Shown piece by piece: positions 44,002 to 53,398 of a stretch of DNA of 64,000 nucleotides. Source of the stretch: Wenzhouxiangella sp042310355 (GTDB lineage: Bacteria; Pseudomonadota; Gammaproteobacteria; Xanthomonadales; Wenzhouxiangellaceae); the NCBI RefSeq assembly GCF_042310355.1, contig NZ_JBHJMR010000001.1, forward strand, positions 1 to 64,000, read 5' to 3'. Position 1 is the stretch's first letter. Each line of letters starts with the position of its first letter. The notes beneath the pieces were generated by a model that worked only from the letters and a program-made list of their open reading frames with translations, was not told the DNA's origin and made no database searches. The position numbers were made by a program, and so were the translations under genes.

Positions 44002-45651
44002 TCAGGCCGAGCGCCAGGCGCGCCAGCCCAGTACCAGGCCGCCGAGCGCGGCCACGGCGGCTGGAATCGAGTGCCCGCCCCACAAGGGCGCGACCTGGTA
44101 GCCCGCCAGTACCGCGCCGGCGACCAGCAGGCCGGCGGCAAGGATGGCGCCGGGCAGGCGGCGGTTGTGGCGGCCGAGCTCGCCTGCCAGTTTTTCCAGG
44201 TCTTCGGAGTCGATTCGGGTGCGCAGCCGGCCCTTGCCGGTGGTCTCGAGAAAGTCGTGCAGCAGCCCCGGCAGTTCCGGTGAGCGCGACAGCCAGCGCG
44301 GCAGTTCCCTGGCCATGCGCCGGACCGTGCGCGGCAGGCCGTAGCGCTCGGCGAAGATCGCTTCGAGTTCCGGCTTGGCCACGTCCCAGATGTTCAGGCG
44401 CGGGTCGAGTTCCCGCCCCATGCCCTCGATGTTGAGCAGGGTTTTCTGAAGCATGATCAGCTGCGGTTGCAGGGTCAGCTTGAACGCGCGCGCGACCGAG
44501 AACAACTCGATCACCATTTCGGCGAAGGAGACCTCTTCCAGCGGCCGCGTGAAGTTGGGCTCGCCGACGGTGCGGGCCGCCGCGGCGAGCTCGTCGATAC
44601 GCGTGTCGGCCGGGACCCAGCCGGCCTCGATATGCAGTTCAGCCACGCGCCGGTAGTCGCGATTGAAGATGGCGAGAAAGTTTTCGCCGATGTAGTAGAG
44701 ATCCTCCGGCGTGAGGCTCTCGACGATGCCGAAGTCCAGCGCGATCCAGGTCGGGTCTTCCGGGTGGGTGGTGTCGACGAGCAGGTTGCCCGGATGCATG
44801 TCGGCGTGGAACAGGTTGTCGCGAAAGACCTGGCCGTAGAAGACCCGGATGCCGCGGCGGGCCAGGCGCTCGAGATTCACGCCGCGCCGTCTGAGTTCGG
44901 CGATGTCCTTGACGGGAACGCCCTCGACGCGTTCCATGACGAGCACGCGCGCGGCGGTCAGTCGCCAGTGGATGGCCGGGATGTAGAGATCGCGCGAGCC
45001 CTCGAAGTTGCGCTTGAGCAGCGAGGCACTGGCGGCCTCGGCCTTCATGTCCAGCTCCCGGAAAATGACGCGCTGGAACTCCGAGACGATGTCGTCGGGG
45101 CGAATGCGCTCGCCCTCGGGATGGTAGCGGCGCACCAGCCCGGCGAGCGCGCGCAACAGCTCCAGGTCGCGGCGAATGCGGCGTTCGATGCCGGGGCGCA
45201 CCACCTTGACCACGACTTCCTCGCCGGTTTCGAGCCGTGCGGCGTGGACCTGGGCGATGGAGGCCGAGGCCAGGGGGCGATCCTCGAATGCGTCGAAGAG
45301 TTCGGCGATGCTCGCGCCGAGCTGCTGCTCGATGATCGCTCGTGCCTGTTCCGACGGGAAGGGCGGAACATCGTCCTGCAGGCCGGCCAGGTCCTCGGCG
45401 ATGTCCTCGGGCAGCAGGTCGCGGCGGGTCGAGAGAATCTGCCCGAACTTGACGTAGATCGGCCCCAACTCCTGCAGCGCAAGGCGCAGGCGCGCGCCGC
45501 GCGAGAGATGCCGCACGTGCCGCCGGCCCCAGGGCAGCAGACGGATCGCCCGGGCGAACTTCAGCGGCGGCAGGGCTACCAGCAACTCGTCGAGCCGGTA
45601 GCGCGCCAGGGTCAGCGCGATGCTGGTCAGCCGGATGCCGCGGGCAATCAT
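44002..45651 (-). CDS. ubiB: Ubiquinone biosynthesis ATPase/kinase-like UbiB
   Basis: 549 aa from ATG at 45651, fitting the about 546-aa family; the longer frame to 45849 is rejected. UbiB/ADCK features: YVKFGQILSTRRDLLP (KxGQ motif), VVVKVVRPGIE (nucleotide-binding Lys), FHADMHPGNLLVD and ALDFGIVESL. Two C-terminal membrane helices (about 500-545). It supports extraction or handling of ubiquinone precursors. Last gene of the ubiE-ubiJ-ubiB block, with a 4-bp overlap with ubiJ. Confidence 0.96.
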   Translation of the reverse strand: MIARGIRLTSIALTLARYRLDELLVALPPLKFARAIRLLPWGRRHVRHLSRGARLRLALQELGPIYVKFGQILSTRRDLLPEDIAEDLAGLQDDVPPFPSEQARAIIEQQLGASIAELFDAFEDRPLASASIAQVHAARLETGEEVVVKVVRPGIERRIRRDLELLRALAGLVRRYHPEGERIRPDDIVSEFQRVIFRELDMKAEAASASLLKRNFEGSRDLYIPAIHWRLTAARVLVMERVEGVPVKDIAELRRRGVNLERLARRGIRVFYGQVFRDNLFHADMHPGNLLVDTTHPEDPTWIALDFGIVESLTPEDLYYIGENFLAIFNRDYRRVAELHIEAGWVPADTRIDELAAAARTVGEPNFTRPLEEVSFAEMVIELFSVARAFKLTLQPQLIMLQKTLLNIEGMGRELDPRLNIWDVAKPELEAIFAERYGLPRTVRRMARELPRWLSRSPELPGLLHDFLETTGKGRLRTRIDSEDLEKLAGELGRHNRRLPGAILAAGLLVAGAVLAGYQVAPLWGGHSIPAAVAALGGLVLGWRAWRSA

Positions 45652-46259
45652 GCCCGGCCCCGGCGTCGCAGCCGTGCTTCGAGCCGGTCGGTGGCTTCGC
45701 GCAGCTCGTCGACCTCGCTCACGAACTCGTCGACCTCCTCGCGCGTGACCAGCAGGCCGGATTCCTCGCGCAGGAAGCGCGCCGCCTGCTCGGCGGCTGT
45801 GGTCGAGACGTGGCGCGCGCCGGCGCGCGCCTCGCCCAGCATTCGCCACAGCTGGTGGCCGACAACCGGGCCGAAGCGCTCGACGAAGACCGCTTCCCAG
45901 TCCGGGTCGAGCTGTTTGAGCAGTTTCTCGAAGGCCTGGCCGGTGCCGGCCTCGCCCTCGATGCGCACGCCGCTGCCGGACGCGCGCCAGTCGGGCACGG
46001 TCATGGCCAGCAGGGCCACGGGTGTGCCGCTGATGGTGGTGTCCGGGCGGGCCTCGTCCTCGGCGCTGACGCCCAGGCCGTCATCGCGGCCGTGGAAGAA
46101 CAGGTCGATGCCCAGGCCTTTCAGTTCCAGCTTCACCCGCTTGTCGCGAAGCGGTCGCAGCCGGCTCGAGGCTTCCGGGTCCAGCGCGATCGCGCGCGCG
46201 ATGGCCTGCTCGACGCCGGCGGCCAACAGGCCCGGCAACGGGGTCATGTAGCGCGTCAT
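45648..46259 (-). CDS. ubiJ: Ubiquinone biosynthesis accessory factor UbiJ
   Basis: 203 aa from ATG at 46259. An SCP2-like lipid-binding domain (about 20-110; LKGLGIDLFFHGRDDGLGV, TTISGTPVALLAM, VRIEGEAGTGQAFEKLL) is followed by a C-terminal coiled coil (about 160-195). UbiJ is the lipid-binding scaffold of the aerobic Ubi complex. Located between ubiE and ubiB as in E. coli. Confidence 0.92.
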   Translation of the reverse strand: MTRYMTPLPGLLAAGVEQAIARAIALDPEASSRLRPLRDKRVKLELKGLGIDLFFHGRDDGLGVSAEDEARPDTTISGTPVALLAMTVPDWRASGSGVRIEGEAGTGQAFEKLLKQLDPDWEAVFVERFGPVVGHQLWRMLGEARAGARHVSTTAAEQAARFLREESGLLVTREEVDEFVSEVDELREATDRLEARLRRRGRA

Positions 46260-46263
46260 CGGC

Positions 46264-46989
46264 TCAGACCTTTGCGCCCCGGTGGATGGCGCAGATGCCG
46301 CCGGAAAGGTTGGACCAGCGCACCCGCTCGAAACCCGCATCGCGCAGCTGCTCGGCCAGGGCCGGCTGGTCGGGGAAGCGCCGGATCGACTCGGCCAGGT
46401 ACTGGTAACTCTCGCCGTCGCCGGCGATCCGCTCGCCCAGTCGCGGCAGTACCTCGAATGACCAGGTGTCGTAGACCATCGCCAGCGCCGGCAGGCCTAC
46501 CTTCGAGAATTCCAGGATGTGCACCCGTCCGCCCGGTCGCAGCACCCGGTGCATTTCGGCCAGGGCCTTGTCGCGCCAGGTGACGTTGCGCAGGCCGAAG
46601 GCGATGGTCAGGTGGTCGAAGTGATTGGAGGCAAACGGCAGGGCCTCGGCATTGACCTGCAGCCATTCCAGGCCCTGTACCAGTCCGATGTCGTCCATGC
46701 GCGAGCGGCCGGTCGTCAGCATCTCGCGATTGATGTCGGCGACCACCACGTCGGCGCCGCGTTCGTGCGCGAGCCTGGCAATGTCGCCGGTTCCGCCGGC
46801 CAGGTCGAGCAACCTCTGGCCCCGGCGGATGCCGCAGGAAGCCACGAAATGCCGCTTCCAGAGCCGGTGGATGCCCAGGCTCATCAAGTCGTTCATCAGG
46901 TCGTAGCGCTTCGCCACCGACGAGAAAACGCGGTCGACGAGCTGCGTCTTCTCTTCGGGGGATACTTCGCGGTAGCCGAAATCGGTCAT
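46264..46989 (-). CDS. ubiE: Demethylmenaquinone/ubiquinone C-methyltransferase
   Basis: 241 aa from ATG at 46989; TTG at 46992 is an alternative. SAM-dependent methylase with VFSSVAKRYDLMNDLMSLGIHRLWK, the SAM loop LLDLAGGTGDIARLA, FGLRNVTWRDKAL and GRVHILEFSKV, all family hallmarks. No clear Shine-Dalgarno is present because array 3 begins only 8 bp upstream of the start. Confidence 0.97.
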   Translation of the reverse strand: MTDFGYREVSPEEKTQLVDRVFSSVAKRYDLMNDLMSLGIHRLWKRHFVASCGIRRGQRLLDLAGGTGDIARLAHERGADVVVADINREMLTTGRSRMDDIGLVQGLEWLQVNAEALPFASNHFDHLTIAFGLRNVTWRDKALAEMHRVLRPGGRVHILEFSKVGLPALAMVYDTWSFEVLPRLGERIAGDGESYQYLAESIRRFPDQPALAEQLRDAGFERVRWSNLSGGICAIHRGAKV

Positions 46990-46996
46990 CAAATTA

Positions 46997-47210
46997 AGGT
47001 TTCAGGTTTCAGGTTTCAGGTTTCAGGGGTCGGGACTCGGGACTCGGGACTCGGGACTCGGGACTCGCGGCTCGGGATTCGGGCTCATGGGCCAGATTGA
47101 CAGCAAGGCGCGCCTGCCAGCGCCTGGCAAAAACGGCGCACGCCCGAGTGGCACCCGACTACCTGCCTGCCTTGGTTTTCCTGAACCCTGAACCCTGAAA
47201 CCTGAAACCT
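46997..47210. repeat. Palindromic tandem-heptamer array 3
   Basis: Left arm: four AGGTTTC units (46997-47024). Then five perfect CGGGACT units (47031-47065) and degenerate ones to about 47085. Right arm (47180-47210) has the reverse-complement CCTGAAAC and CCTGAACC units. It fills the gap between the ubiE start and the DUF971 stop, ending on the first base of that stop. The outer unit is the same as in array 1; the inner unit differs. Confidence 0.85.
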
Positions 47211-47560
47211 CATTCCACTCCCGCTTCCTTGAGCCGTTGTCGGTAACGCGCCAGATTGCTTTCCATCCGACTGCCCAGATCATAAAGGAAAGACCATGAA
47301 TAGATTCCAGAATCGTGGCCGTCGTCGAAGCGGATCTGGACCGCGTAGCTGCCGATCGGCTCGATCGCGCTGATGTCGACGTTTTCCTTGCCGGTCATCA
47401 GCTTCGGTTCCGAGTAACCGTGGCCGCGCACCTCGGCCGAGGGCGAGTGGGTGCGCAGGTACTCGGCCGGCAGTTCGAACTGCTCGCCGTCGTCGAAGGT
47501 CACGGTCAGTATGCGCCGGCCGCGCTCGTAGTTGAGGTCGACCGCCTGCCGCTCGCTCAT
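47210..47560 (-). CDS. DUF971 family protein
   Basis: 116 aa from ATG at 47560. The DUF971 (GBBH-like N-terminal) domain covers the protein: VDLNYERGRRILTVTFDDGEQFELPAEYLR, NVDISAIEPIGSYAVQIRFDDGHDSGIYSW. In gamma-butyrobetaine hydroxylases a related domain binds zinc; stand-alone versions have unclear function, with links to iron-sulfur proteins proposed. The start overlaps the AbgT transporter stop by 4 bp. Confidence 0.85.
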   Translation of the reverse strand: MSERQAVDLNYERGRRILTVTFDDGEQFELPAEYLRTHSPSAEVRGHGYSEPKLMTGKENVDISAIEPIGSYAVQIRFDDGHDSGIYSWSFLYDLGSRMESNLARYRQRLKEAGVE

Positions 47561-49149
47561 GGCGCTTCGTAATAGGTGGGTGAACCCGGGCCGACCGGCA
47601 GGTCGAGGCCGAATACCCACAGCAGGAATAGCAGGCTCCAGCCGATGAAGTAGAAGATCGAATACGGCAGCATGGTCGCGATCAGGGTGCCGATGCCGAA
47701 TTTCTTGTCGTAGCGCGTCGCCCAGGCCAGGATCAGGCCGAAGTAACTCATCATCGGCGTGATGATGTTGGTGGTCGAGTCACCGATCCGGTAGGCCGTC
47801 TGGATGACCTCGGGGGAATAGCCGATGAACATCAGCATGGGCACGAAGATCGGTGCGGTCACCGCCCACTGCGCCGAGGCCGAGCCCAGCGACAGGTTGA
47901 CGATTCCGCACATGATGATGAACAGCACGAACACCAGCGGCCCGGTCAGGCCGATACTCTGGAGAAAGTCGGCCCCGGTCACAGCCGTGATCAGGCCGAG
48001 GTTGGACCATCCGAAAAAGGCCACGAACTGCGCGGCGAAGAACACCAGGACCACGTACAGCCCCAGTGTGGAGATGGCCGACGCCATGCCGTCGATGACG
48101 TCGCGGTCGTTCTTCATCGTGCCCACGACCTTGCCGTAGGCGAAGCCCACGACCAGGAAAAACACGAAGATCCAGGCCACGATGGAGTCGAAGAAGGGCC
48201 CGGAGGATTCGAGGAAGCCGCCGCCGGCCTCGGGGTCACGCAGTACGCCGTTCTCGGGCACGACCAGCAGCGCGATCAGCGCCAGCACGGCAAGGGTCGC
48301 GAACAAGGCGGTGCCCAGGCCCTTTTTCTCCGAGCCGGTCAGCGGCTGCATCTGGCTGTTGTCGAGTACAGACGGGTCAGCGTTGGAATCGTCGTATTCA
48401 CCCAGCTTGGGCTCGACGATGAAGATGGTCACCAGCGAGCCGATGAGGGTGATCATGAAGGTCGACACGATCATGAAATACCAGCTCGCCGTGGCGTAGA
48501 CGGTGTAGCCGGGGTCGATCAGCTGGGCGGCTTCCTCGGTGATGCCGGCCAGCAGGGGATCGATGGTGCCCAGCAGCAGGTTGGCGCTGTAGCCGCCCGA
48601 CACGCCGGCGAAGGCGGCGGCCATGCCGGCGAGCGGATGACGGCCCAGGGCCAGGAAAATGGCGCCGCCGAGCGGAACCAGCACGACATAGCCCATCTCC
48701 GAGGCGGTGTTCGAGAGCACGCCGGCGAACACGACGGCGACGGTGACCACGTGCTTCGGCGCCGACAGCACGATGCCGCGCACCAGGGCGGAGAGCAGAC
48801 CCGACTTCTCGGCCACGCCGACCCCGAGCATGGCCACCAGCACCACGCCCAGCGGGGCGAAGTTGACGAAATTGTCGACCAGACCGCCCAGGATCCGTCG
48901 CAGGCCTTCGGCATTGAGCAGGCTGACCGCCTCGATCGTGGCGCCGACGCCGGCACTCGGCCGCGGGTCTTCCACGCTCACGCCCAGCCAGCCGAAGAAA
49001 CCCGACAGGAACACCATGGCGGTGGCCAGGATGGCGAACAGGGTGACCGGGTGCGGCAGGAGGTTGCCGAGCCACTCGACAACGTCCAGGAAGCGGGTGA
49101 ACCAGTTGCGCTGGGCGGTCGCGGCCGCCGAATTGTCGTAATCGCTCAC
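47557..49149 (-). CDS. AbgT-family transporter
   Basis: 530 aa from GTG at 49149, with AGGGA about 9 bases upstream. Polytopic, about 11-13 membrane segments. AbgT-type motifs include LLPHPVTLFAILA, ILGGLVDNFVNFAPLGVVLVAMLGVGVAEKSG and GDSTTNIITPMMSYFGLIL. Family members import p-aminobenzoyl-glutamate or export sulfonamide-like compounds; the substrate is not evident here. It overlaps the DUF971 gene by 4 bp. Confidence 0.9.
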   Translation of the reverse strand: MSDYDNSAAATAQRNWFTRFLDVVEWLGNLLPHPVTLFAILATAMVFLSGFFGWLGVSVEDPRPSAGVGATIEAVSLLNAEGLRRILGGLVDNFVNFAPLGVVLVAMLGVGVAEKSGLLSALVRGIVLSAPKHVVTVAVVFAGVLSNTASEMGYVVLVPLGGAIFLALGRHPLAGMAAAFAGVSGGYSANLLLGTIDPLLAGITEEAAQLIDPGYTVYATASWYFMIVSTFMITLIGSLVTIFIVEPKLGEYDDSNADPSVLDNSQMQPLTGSEKKGLGTALFATLAVLALIALLVVPENGVLRDPEAGGGFLESSGPFFDSIVAWIFVFFLVVGFAYGKVVGTMKNDRDVIDGMASAISTLGLYVVLVFFAAQFVAFFGWSNLGLITAVTGADFLQSIGLTGPLVFVLFIIMCGIVNLSLGSASAQWAVTAPIFVPMLMFIGYSPEVIQTAYRIGDSTTNIITPMMSYFGLILAWATRYDKKFGIGTLIATMLPYSIFYFIGWSLLFLLWVFGLDLPVGPGSPTYYEAP

Positions 49150-49223
49150 GATGTCAGTCCCTGCGTGTGATCCGGAATGCCGCCGCGGCAGCGACCCGGC
49201 ATGATAGCGCAAGGTGTCGAGAG

Positions 49224-49338
49224 GGGCTAGGGACCAGGGATTAGGGACCAGGGACTAGGAACCAGGGATTTGTAGCTAGACTCTCGCTAGTCCCTAGTCC
49301 CTAGTCCCTAGTCCCTAGTCCCTAGTCCCTAGTCCCCC
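49224..49338. repeat. Palindromic tandem-heptamer array 4
   Basis: Right arm: seven perfect TAGTCCC units (49288-49336). Left arm (49227-49270): degenerate opposed TAGGGAC/CAGGGAT units. The array lies between the start of the AbgT transporter and the stop of the GntP-family permease, and its last base directly precedes that TGA stop (49339-49341). Confidence 0.88.
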
Positions 49339-50652
49339 TCAAAGCCCCAGCGCGAACAGCCCCAGGCACAGGATCAGTCCGGCGACCGGGATCAGGACGG
49401 TCAGCGCGCCCATGGCCGGGTAGGCGGCCGAGTGGGTTTCGTTGCAGATGGCGCGGATGGTGGTGACCACGTAGCCGTTGTGCGGCAGGGAGTCGAGCGC
49501 ACCCGAGGATATCGAGACCACGCGGTGGAGCTGGTCCGGATCGACGCCGGCATCGACGTAGTGCGGGCCCAGGATGGGGAGGGCGATCGCCTGGCCGCCG
49601 GAGGCCGAGCCGGTCATGGCGGCGATGGCGGACACGGCGATGGCGGCGCTGACCAGGCCGTTGCCGGGCAGGCCGGTGACCCAGACGACGGCGGCGTCGA
49701 AGGCCGGCGAGACCTTGGCGACCGTACCGAAGCCGACTACGGCCGCGGTATTGCCGATGGCGATCAGCGCGCCGACGCCGCCCTCGGTCAGGGCCGCGCC
49801 CGGCTGATGAAGATTGCGCAGGTTGATCGCGGCCGCACCGATGCAGCCGGCCAGCAGGGCGACGATCAAGGCCGAGATGCCCAGGTGGTCGTGCAGGGTG
49901 AAGGAAAAACCCAGCACGAGCATCAGCGGAATCAGCGACAGGGCGGGGTTCGGCAGGTCGTCGCGTCCGCTTTCCGGGTCGGCGTCACGCTCCTCGAAGA
50001 CCTCGCCGCGCTCGACGGCGCGCTTGAGCATCCACTGCAGCCAGACGTAGCCGGTGGTGGCCATGAAGATCGCGACCACCAGGCTGGCCTGCCAGGCCGC
50101 CAGCGGGCCGGTGCCGAGGTGCTCGATGGGAATCCAGTTCTGGATTTCCGGCGAGCCGGCCGAGGTCATGGTGAAGGTCACCGAGCCGAAGGCCAGGGTG
50201 GCGGGAATGAAGCGACGCGGCAGGTCGGCGTCGCGGAACAGGGCCAGCGCCATCGGGTAGACCGAGAAGGCGACCACGAACAGGCTCACCCCGCCGTAGG
50301 TCAGCACCGCGCAGGCGAGTACCACCGCCAGCGCGGCCTGCCTGGTGCCCAGCCGGCGCACGATCCAGTGGGCGACCGACTCGGCGCCGCCGGAGGATTC
50401 CATCAGCTTGCCGAACAGCGAGCCGAGCAGAAAAACGAAGAACCACGAGGCGATGAAGCCCGTGAACCCGTCCATGTACTGGGTGATCAGGTCGGCCTGG
50501 CCTTCGGCGGACAGGGGCGGCAGCAGGGCGATGTTGCTGGTCAGCGCGACCAGCAAAGCGCACAGCGGCGTGGCCACGAACAGGCTCATGCCGCGCATGA
50601 CGAGTACGATCAACAGGGCCAGTCCCCCGAGCAGGCCGATCAGGCTGAGCAT
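49339..50652 (-). CDS. GntP-family permease
   Basis: 437 aa from ATG at 50652; about 12 membrane segments. GntP/IT-superfamily features: LLGGLALLIVLVMRGMSLFVATPLCAL, GSVTFTMTSAGSPEIQNWIP, AIGNTAAVVGFGTVAK, GSASGGQAIALPILG and SSGALDSLPHNGYVV. Members import gluconate, D-serine or hydroxybutyrate-like acids; the substrate is not determinable. Divergent from a TonB receptor gene, sharing a 178-bp region with a dyad operator. Confidence 0.85.
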   Translation of the reverse strand: MLSLIGLLGGLALLIVLVMRGMSLFVATPLCALLVALTSNIALLPPLSAEGQADLITQYMDGFTGFIASWFFVFLLGSLFGKLMESSGGAESVAHWIVRRLGTRQAALAVVLACAVLTYGGVSLFVVAFSVYPMALALFRDADLPRRFIPATLAFGSVTFTMTSAGSPEIQNWIPIEHLGTGPLAAWQASLVVAIFMATTGYVWLQWMLKRAVERGEVFEERDADPESGRDDLPNPALSLIPLMLVLGFSFTLHDHLGISALIVALLAGCIGAAAINLRNLHQPGAALTEGGVGALIAIGNTAAVVGFGTVAKVSPAFDAAVVWVTGLPGNGLVSAAIAVSAIAAMTGSASGGQAIALPILGPHYVDAGVDPDQLHRVVSISSGALDSLPHNGYVVTTIRAICNETHSAAYPAMGALTVLIPVAGLILCLGLFALGL

Positions 50653-50706
50653 GTTGGGTGCTTCCGCTTGAATTCGCGGCCATGTTGGCAAGGCGCCGTG
50701 CCGCGC

Positions 50707-50731
50707 GTAACTGTACCAAGGTACAAGTTAC
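50707..50731. promoter_or_regulatory. Dyad operator-like site between permease and TonB receptor
   Basis: GTAACTGTACC-AA-GGTACAAGTTAC: an inverted repeat of about 10 bp per arm with one extra base on the right, in the divergent intergenic region. Resembles operators of TetR-like repressors; no regulator gene is adjacent. Confidence 0.45.
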
Positions 50732-50830
50732 AGTCATCGGCGGCTTGTCTAGGCTGCAAGGCGTGTCGGTCACTCCAGTAGCCGGAGTGCCATGAAACCG
50801 CGAGCAAGCCTTCGTAACAAGGGAGTTCAA

Positions 50831-53239
50831 ATGAAATCGCTGAAGCTGTCCAACAAATCGCTGAAGCTGTCCAGGCTCAGCCTGGCGATCGTGCTGGGAC
50901 TGGCCATGACGGCCGGGGTGTCGGCCCAGGACGAACAATCCGAAGACAACAATGAAAACGAAACCGCCGAGGAGGCCACCGACCTGGGCAACCTGGAAGT
51001 CACCGCGAGACGCCGTTCGGAGAACCTGCGCGATGTGCCGATCTCGGTCACCGCGATTACCGGCGAAGGCCTGCAGGACTCGGGCGCACAGGACATCACC
51101 TACCTCAACCAGGTCGTGCCCAATACCACCCTGGAAGTCTCGCGCGGCACGAGCAACACGCTGACCGCTTTCATTCGCGGCGTCGGCCAGCAGGATCCGG
51201 TCGCCGGCTTCGAGGCGGGTGTCGGCATCTATATCGACGATGTCTATCTCAATCGCCCCCAGGCGGCGGTGCTCGACATCTACGACGTCGAGCGCGTGGA
51301 GGTGCTGCGCGGTCCGCAGGGCACGCTCTACGGTCGCAACACCATCGGTGGCGCGGTCAAGTACGTAACCCGACGCCTCGGTCGCCAGCCATCGGCCAGC
51401 GTCCGCGCCAGCGTGGGCAGCTATTCCCAGGCCGACCTGGTGGTCAAGGGCGAGACGCCGATCGGCGACAGCCTGGCCATCGGCGGCGCCGTGGCCACGT
51501 TCAATCGCGACGGTTTCGGCGACAACCTGACGCTGGGCACGGAGAACTACAACAAGGAAGTGATGGCCGCCCGCGCCAGCATGGAGTGGACGCCGAACTA
51601 CAACCTGTTCGTGCGCCTCGCCGGTGACTACTACAAGGACGATTCCAACCCCGTCGGCGGGCATCGCCTGATCCCCGGTCTGTTCTCCGGCGCACCCGTG
51701 CTCGACGATGTCTACGACACGCGCGGCGGCATCACCGGCGAGAACGAGACCGAGCAGCAGGGCTTGAGCCTGCTGGTCGAGTACGACATCAATCCCTCCT
51801 GGCTGTTCAAGAGCATCACGGCCTGGCGCGCCGACGACACCATCAACCAGATCGACTTCGAGGCGCTGCCGCCGGTTGACCTGGACGTGGCCACGATCTA
51901 CGAGAACGAGCAGTTCAGCCAGGAATTCCAGCTCAACTACAGCGGCGAGAACATCACCGGCGTGGCCGGCTTGTACTACCTGGACGCCAATGCCTTCGGC
52001 CCGTTCGACGTCCGCCTGTACCAGACCGGCGAGGTGATCGGCGCACCCCAGCTCAACGCCTTTACCCTGGGTGATGTCGATACCGAGACCTGGTCGGCGT
52101 TTGCCGATGCCAGTTTCGACCTGGCCGGCATGTTCGATCTCGACACCGGCCTGGAGCTTTCCCTGGGCGGCCGCTATACCAGCGACAAGCGCTCCTCGCG
52201 CGTGCTGCGCCAGAACATGCTCGGTGCCTCCTCCTACTTCGGCGGGGATCCGGTCGTGATCGCGACCACCTCCGATTTCGAAGGCTCGGACACCTTCTCC
52301 GAGTTCACGCCGCGCGCCAGCATTGCCTGGCAGCCCAACGCCCAGCACAACCTGTACCTGTCCTGGAGCCAGGGCTTCAAGGGCGGCAGTTTCGACCCGC
52401 GCGGACTGACCACCGCGGCGCCGGACTTCAACGGCGACGGCACCGTCAGTGAAGACGAAGTGTTCGAATTCATGCGCTTCGAACCCGAGACGGTCGACAC
52501 CTGGGAGATCGGCGCCAAGTCCTCCTTCGCCGACGGCCGCGTCAATACCAGCCTGGCGTTCTTCTACAGCGACTACACCGATATCCAGGTGCCGGGTTCG
52601 ATCGGGGTCGACACGACCGGCGACGGCGTCTCCGATACCTTTGCCGGTGTGACGACCAACGCCGGCGCCGCCACCGTCCAGGGCGTGGAGCTGGAAGCGA
52701 ACGCGCTGCTGGGGCGCAACATGGCGACCTCGGGTGATGCGCTGACCAGCATGCTGACCCTGGGCTACATCGATGCCGACTACGACGAGTTCGTCACTTC
52801 GGTGACCAACCCGGCGACCGGCGAGACCGCGCTGGAGGACGTATCCGACGAGCGCGTGTTCCAGAACACGCCGGACTGGACCGGCCACTGGAACCTGCGC
52901 TACGACGTGCCCATGGACCTGTTCGGCAATGACGGCCTGTTCTCGGTCATCGGCGCCTGGTCCTACCGCGGCGAGACCAACCAGTTCGAAGTGCCCTCGC
53001 AGTTCCTCGACCAGGAGGCCTACTCGCTCTACGACCTGCACCTGGTCTGGAAGCGCAGCGACGGTCGCTACGAGATCGGATTGCACGGGCGTAACCTCAG
53101 CGACGAGCAGTACAAGACGTCCGGCTACGTGTTCGCCACGCCCGACGGCAGCGCCTCGACGCTGGGCCTGGAAGGCGTGATGAATGCCTTCTACGGGCCG
53201 CCGCGCACAGTCACGCTGACCGGCACCATCAACTTCTGA
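50831..53239 (+). CDS. TonB-dependent outer-membrane receptor
   Basis: 802 aa from ATG at 50831 with GGGAG 7 bases upstream. A signal peptide ends near VSAQD (residue 33). After an acidic stretch comes the TonB-box-like LGNLEVTARRRSENLRDVPISVTAI, the plug (LRGPQGTLYGRNTIGGAVKYVT) and a 22-strand-type barrel ending in VTLTGTINF. This is the iron-complex receptor subfamily common in oligotrophic proteobacteria; the substrate may be an organic nutrient rather than a siderophore. The signal peptide contains a 21-bp in-frame tandem duplication. A terminator follows. Confidence 0.93.
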   Translation: MKSLKLSNKSLKLSRLSLAIVLGLAMTAGVSAQDEQSEDNNENETAEEATDLGNLEVTARRRSENLRDVPISVTAITGEGLQDSGAQDITYLNQVVPNTTLEVSRGTSNTLTAFIRGVGQQDPVAGFEAGVGIYIDDVYLNRPQAAVLDIYDVERVEVLRGPQGTLYGRNTIGGAVKYVTRRLGRQPSASVRASVGSYSQADLVVKGETPIGDSLAIGGAVATFNRDGFGDNLTLGTENYNKEVMAARASMEWTPNYNLFVRLAGDYYKDDSNPVGGHRLIPGLFSGAPVLDDVYDTRGGITGENETEQQGLSLLVEYDINPSWLFKSITAWRADDTINQIDFEALPPVDLDVATIYENEQFSQEFQLNYSGENITGVAGLYYLDANAFGPFDVRLYQTGEVIGAPQLNAFTLGDVDTETWSAFADASFDLAGMFDLDTGLELSLGGRYTSDKRSSRVLRQNMLGASSYFGGDPVVIATTSDFEGSDTFSEFTPRASIAWQPNAQHNLYLSWSQGFKGGSFDPRGLTTAAPDFNGDGTVSEDEVFEFMRFEPETVDTWEIGAKSSFADGRVNTSLAFFYSDYTDIQVPGSIGVDTTGDGVSDTFAGVTTNAGAATVQGVELEANALLGRNMATSGDALTSMLTLGYIDADYDEFVTSVTNPATGETALEDVSDERVFQNTPDWTGHWNLRYDVPMDLFGNDGLFSVIGAWSYRGETNQFEVPSQFLDQEAYSLYDLHLVWKRSDGRYEIGLHGRNLSDEQYKTSGYVFATPDGSASTLGLEGVMNAFYGPPRTVTLTGTINF

Positions 53240-53261
53240 TCATTGCTTGACTCTCCTCTTT

Positions 53262-53298
53262 GGGCCGGAACCGTCCTGCGGTTGCCGGCCCTTCTTTT
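53262..53298 (+). terminator. Rho-independent terminator after the TonB receptor
   Basis: Stem GGGCCGGAACCG / CGGTTGCCGGCCC with a one-base bulge and 5-nt loop, followed by TTCTTTT. Confidence 0.85.
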
Positions 53299-53398
53299 AT
53301 CTGAATCACCGAAACCGTTGAGTTGCTGGAAGCCCGTTGATTGCCAGAGTCTTTAAACTGTTGCCCATGAACGCTCCCTTTTCTTTCCATAACGAGCC

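Noticed and set aside
49985..53086. 1033-aa minus-strand open frame
   Set aside because: Covers the TonB receptor antisense and runs out of frame into the permease; composition and lack of motifs mark it as a shadow.
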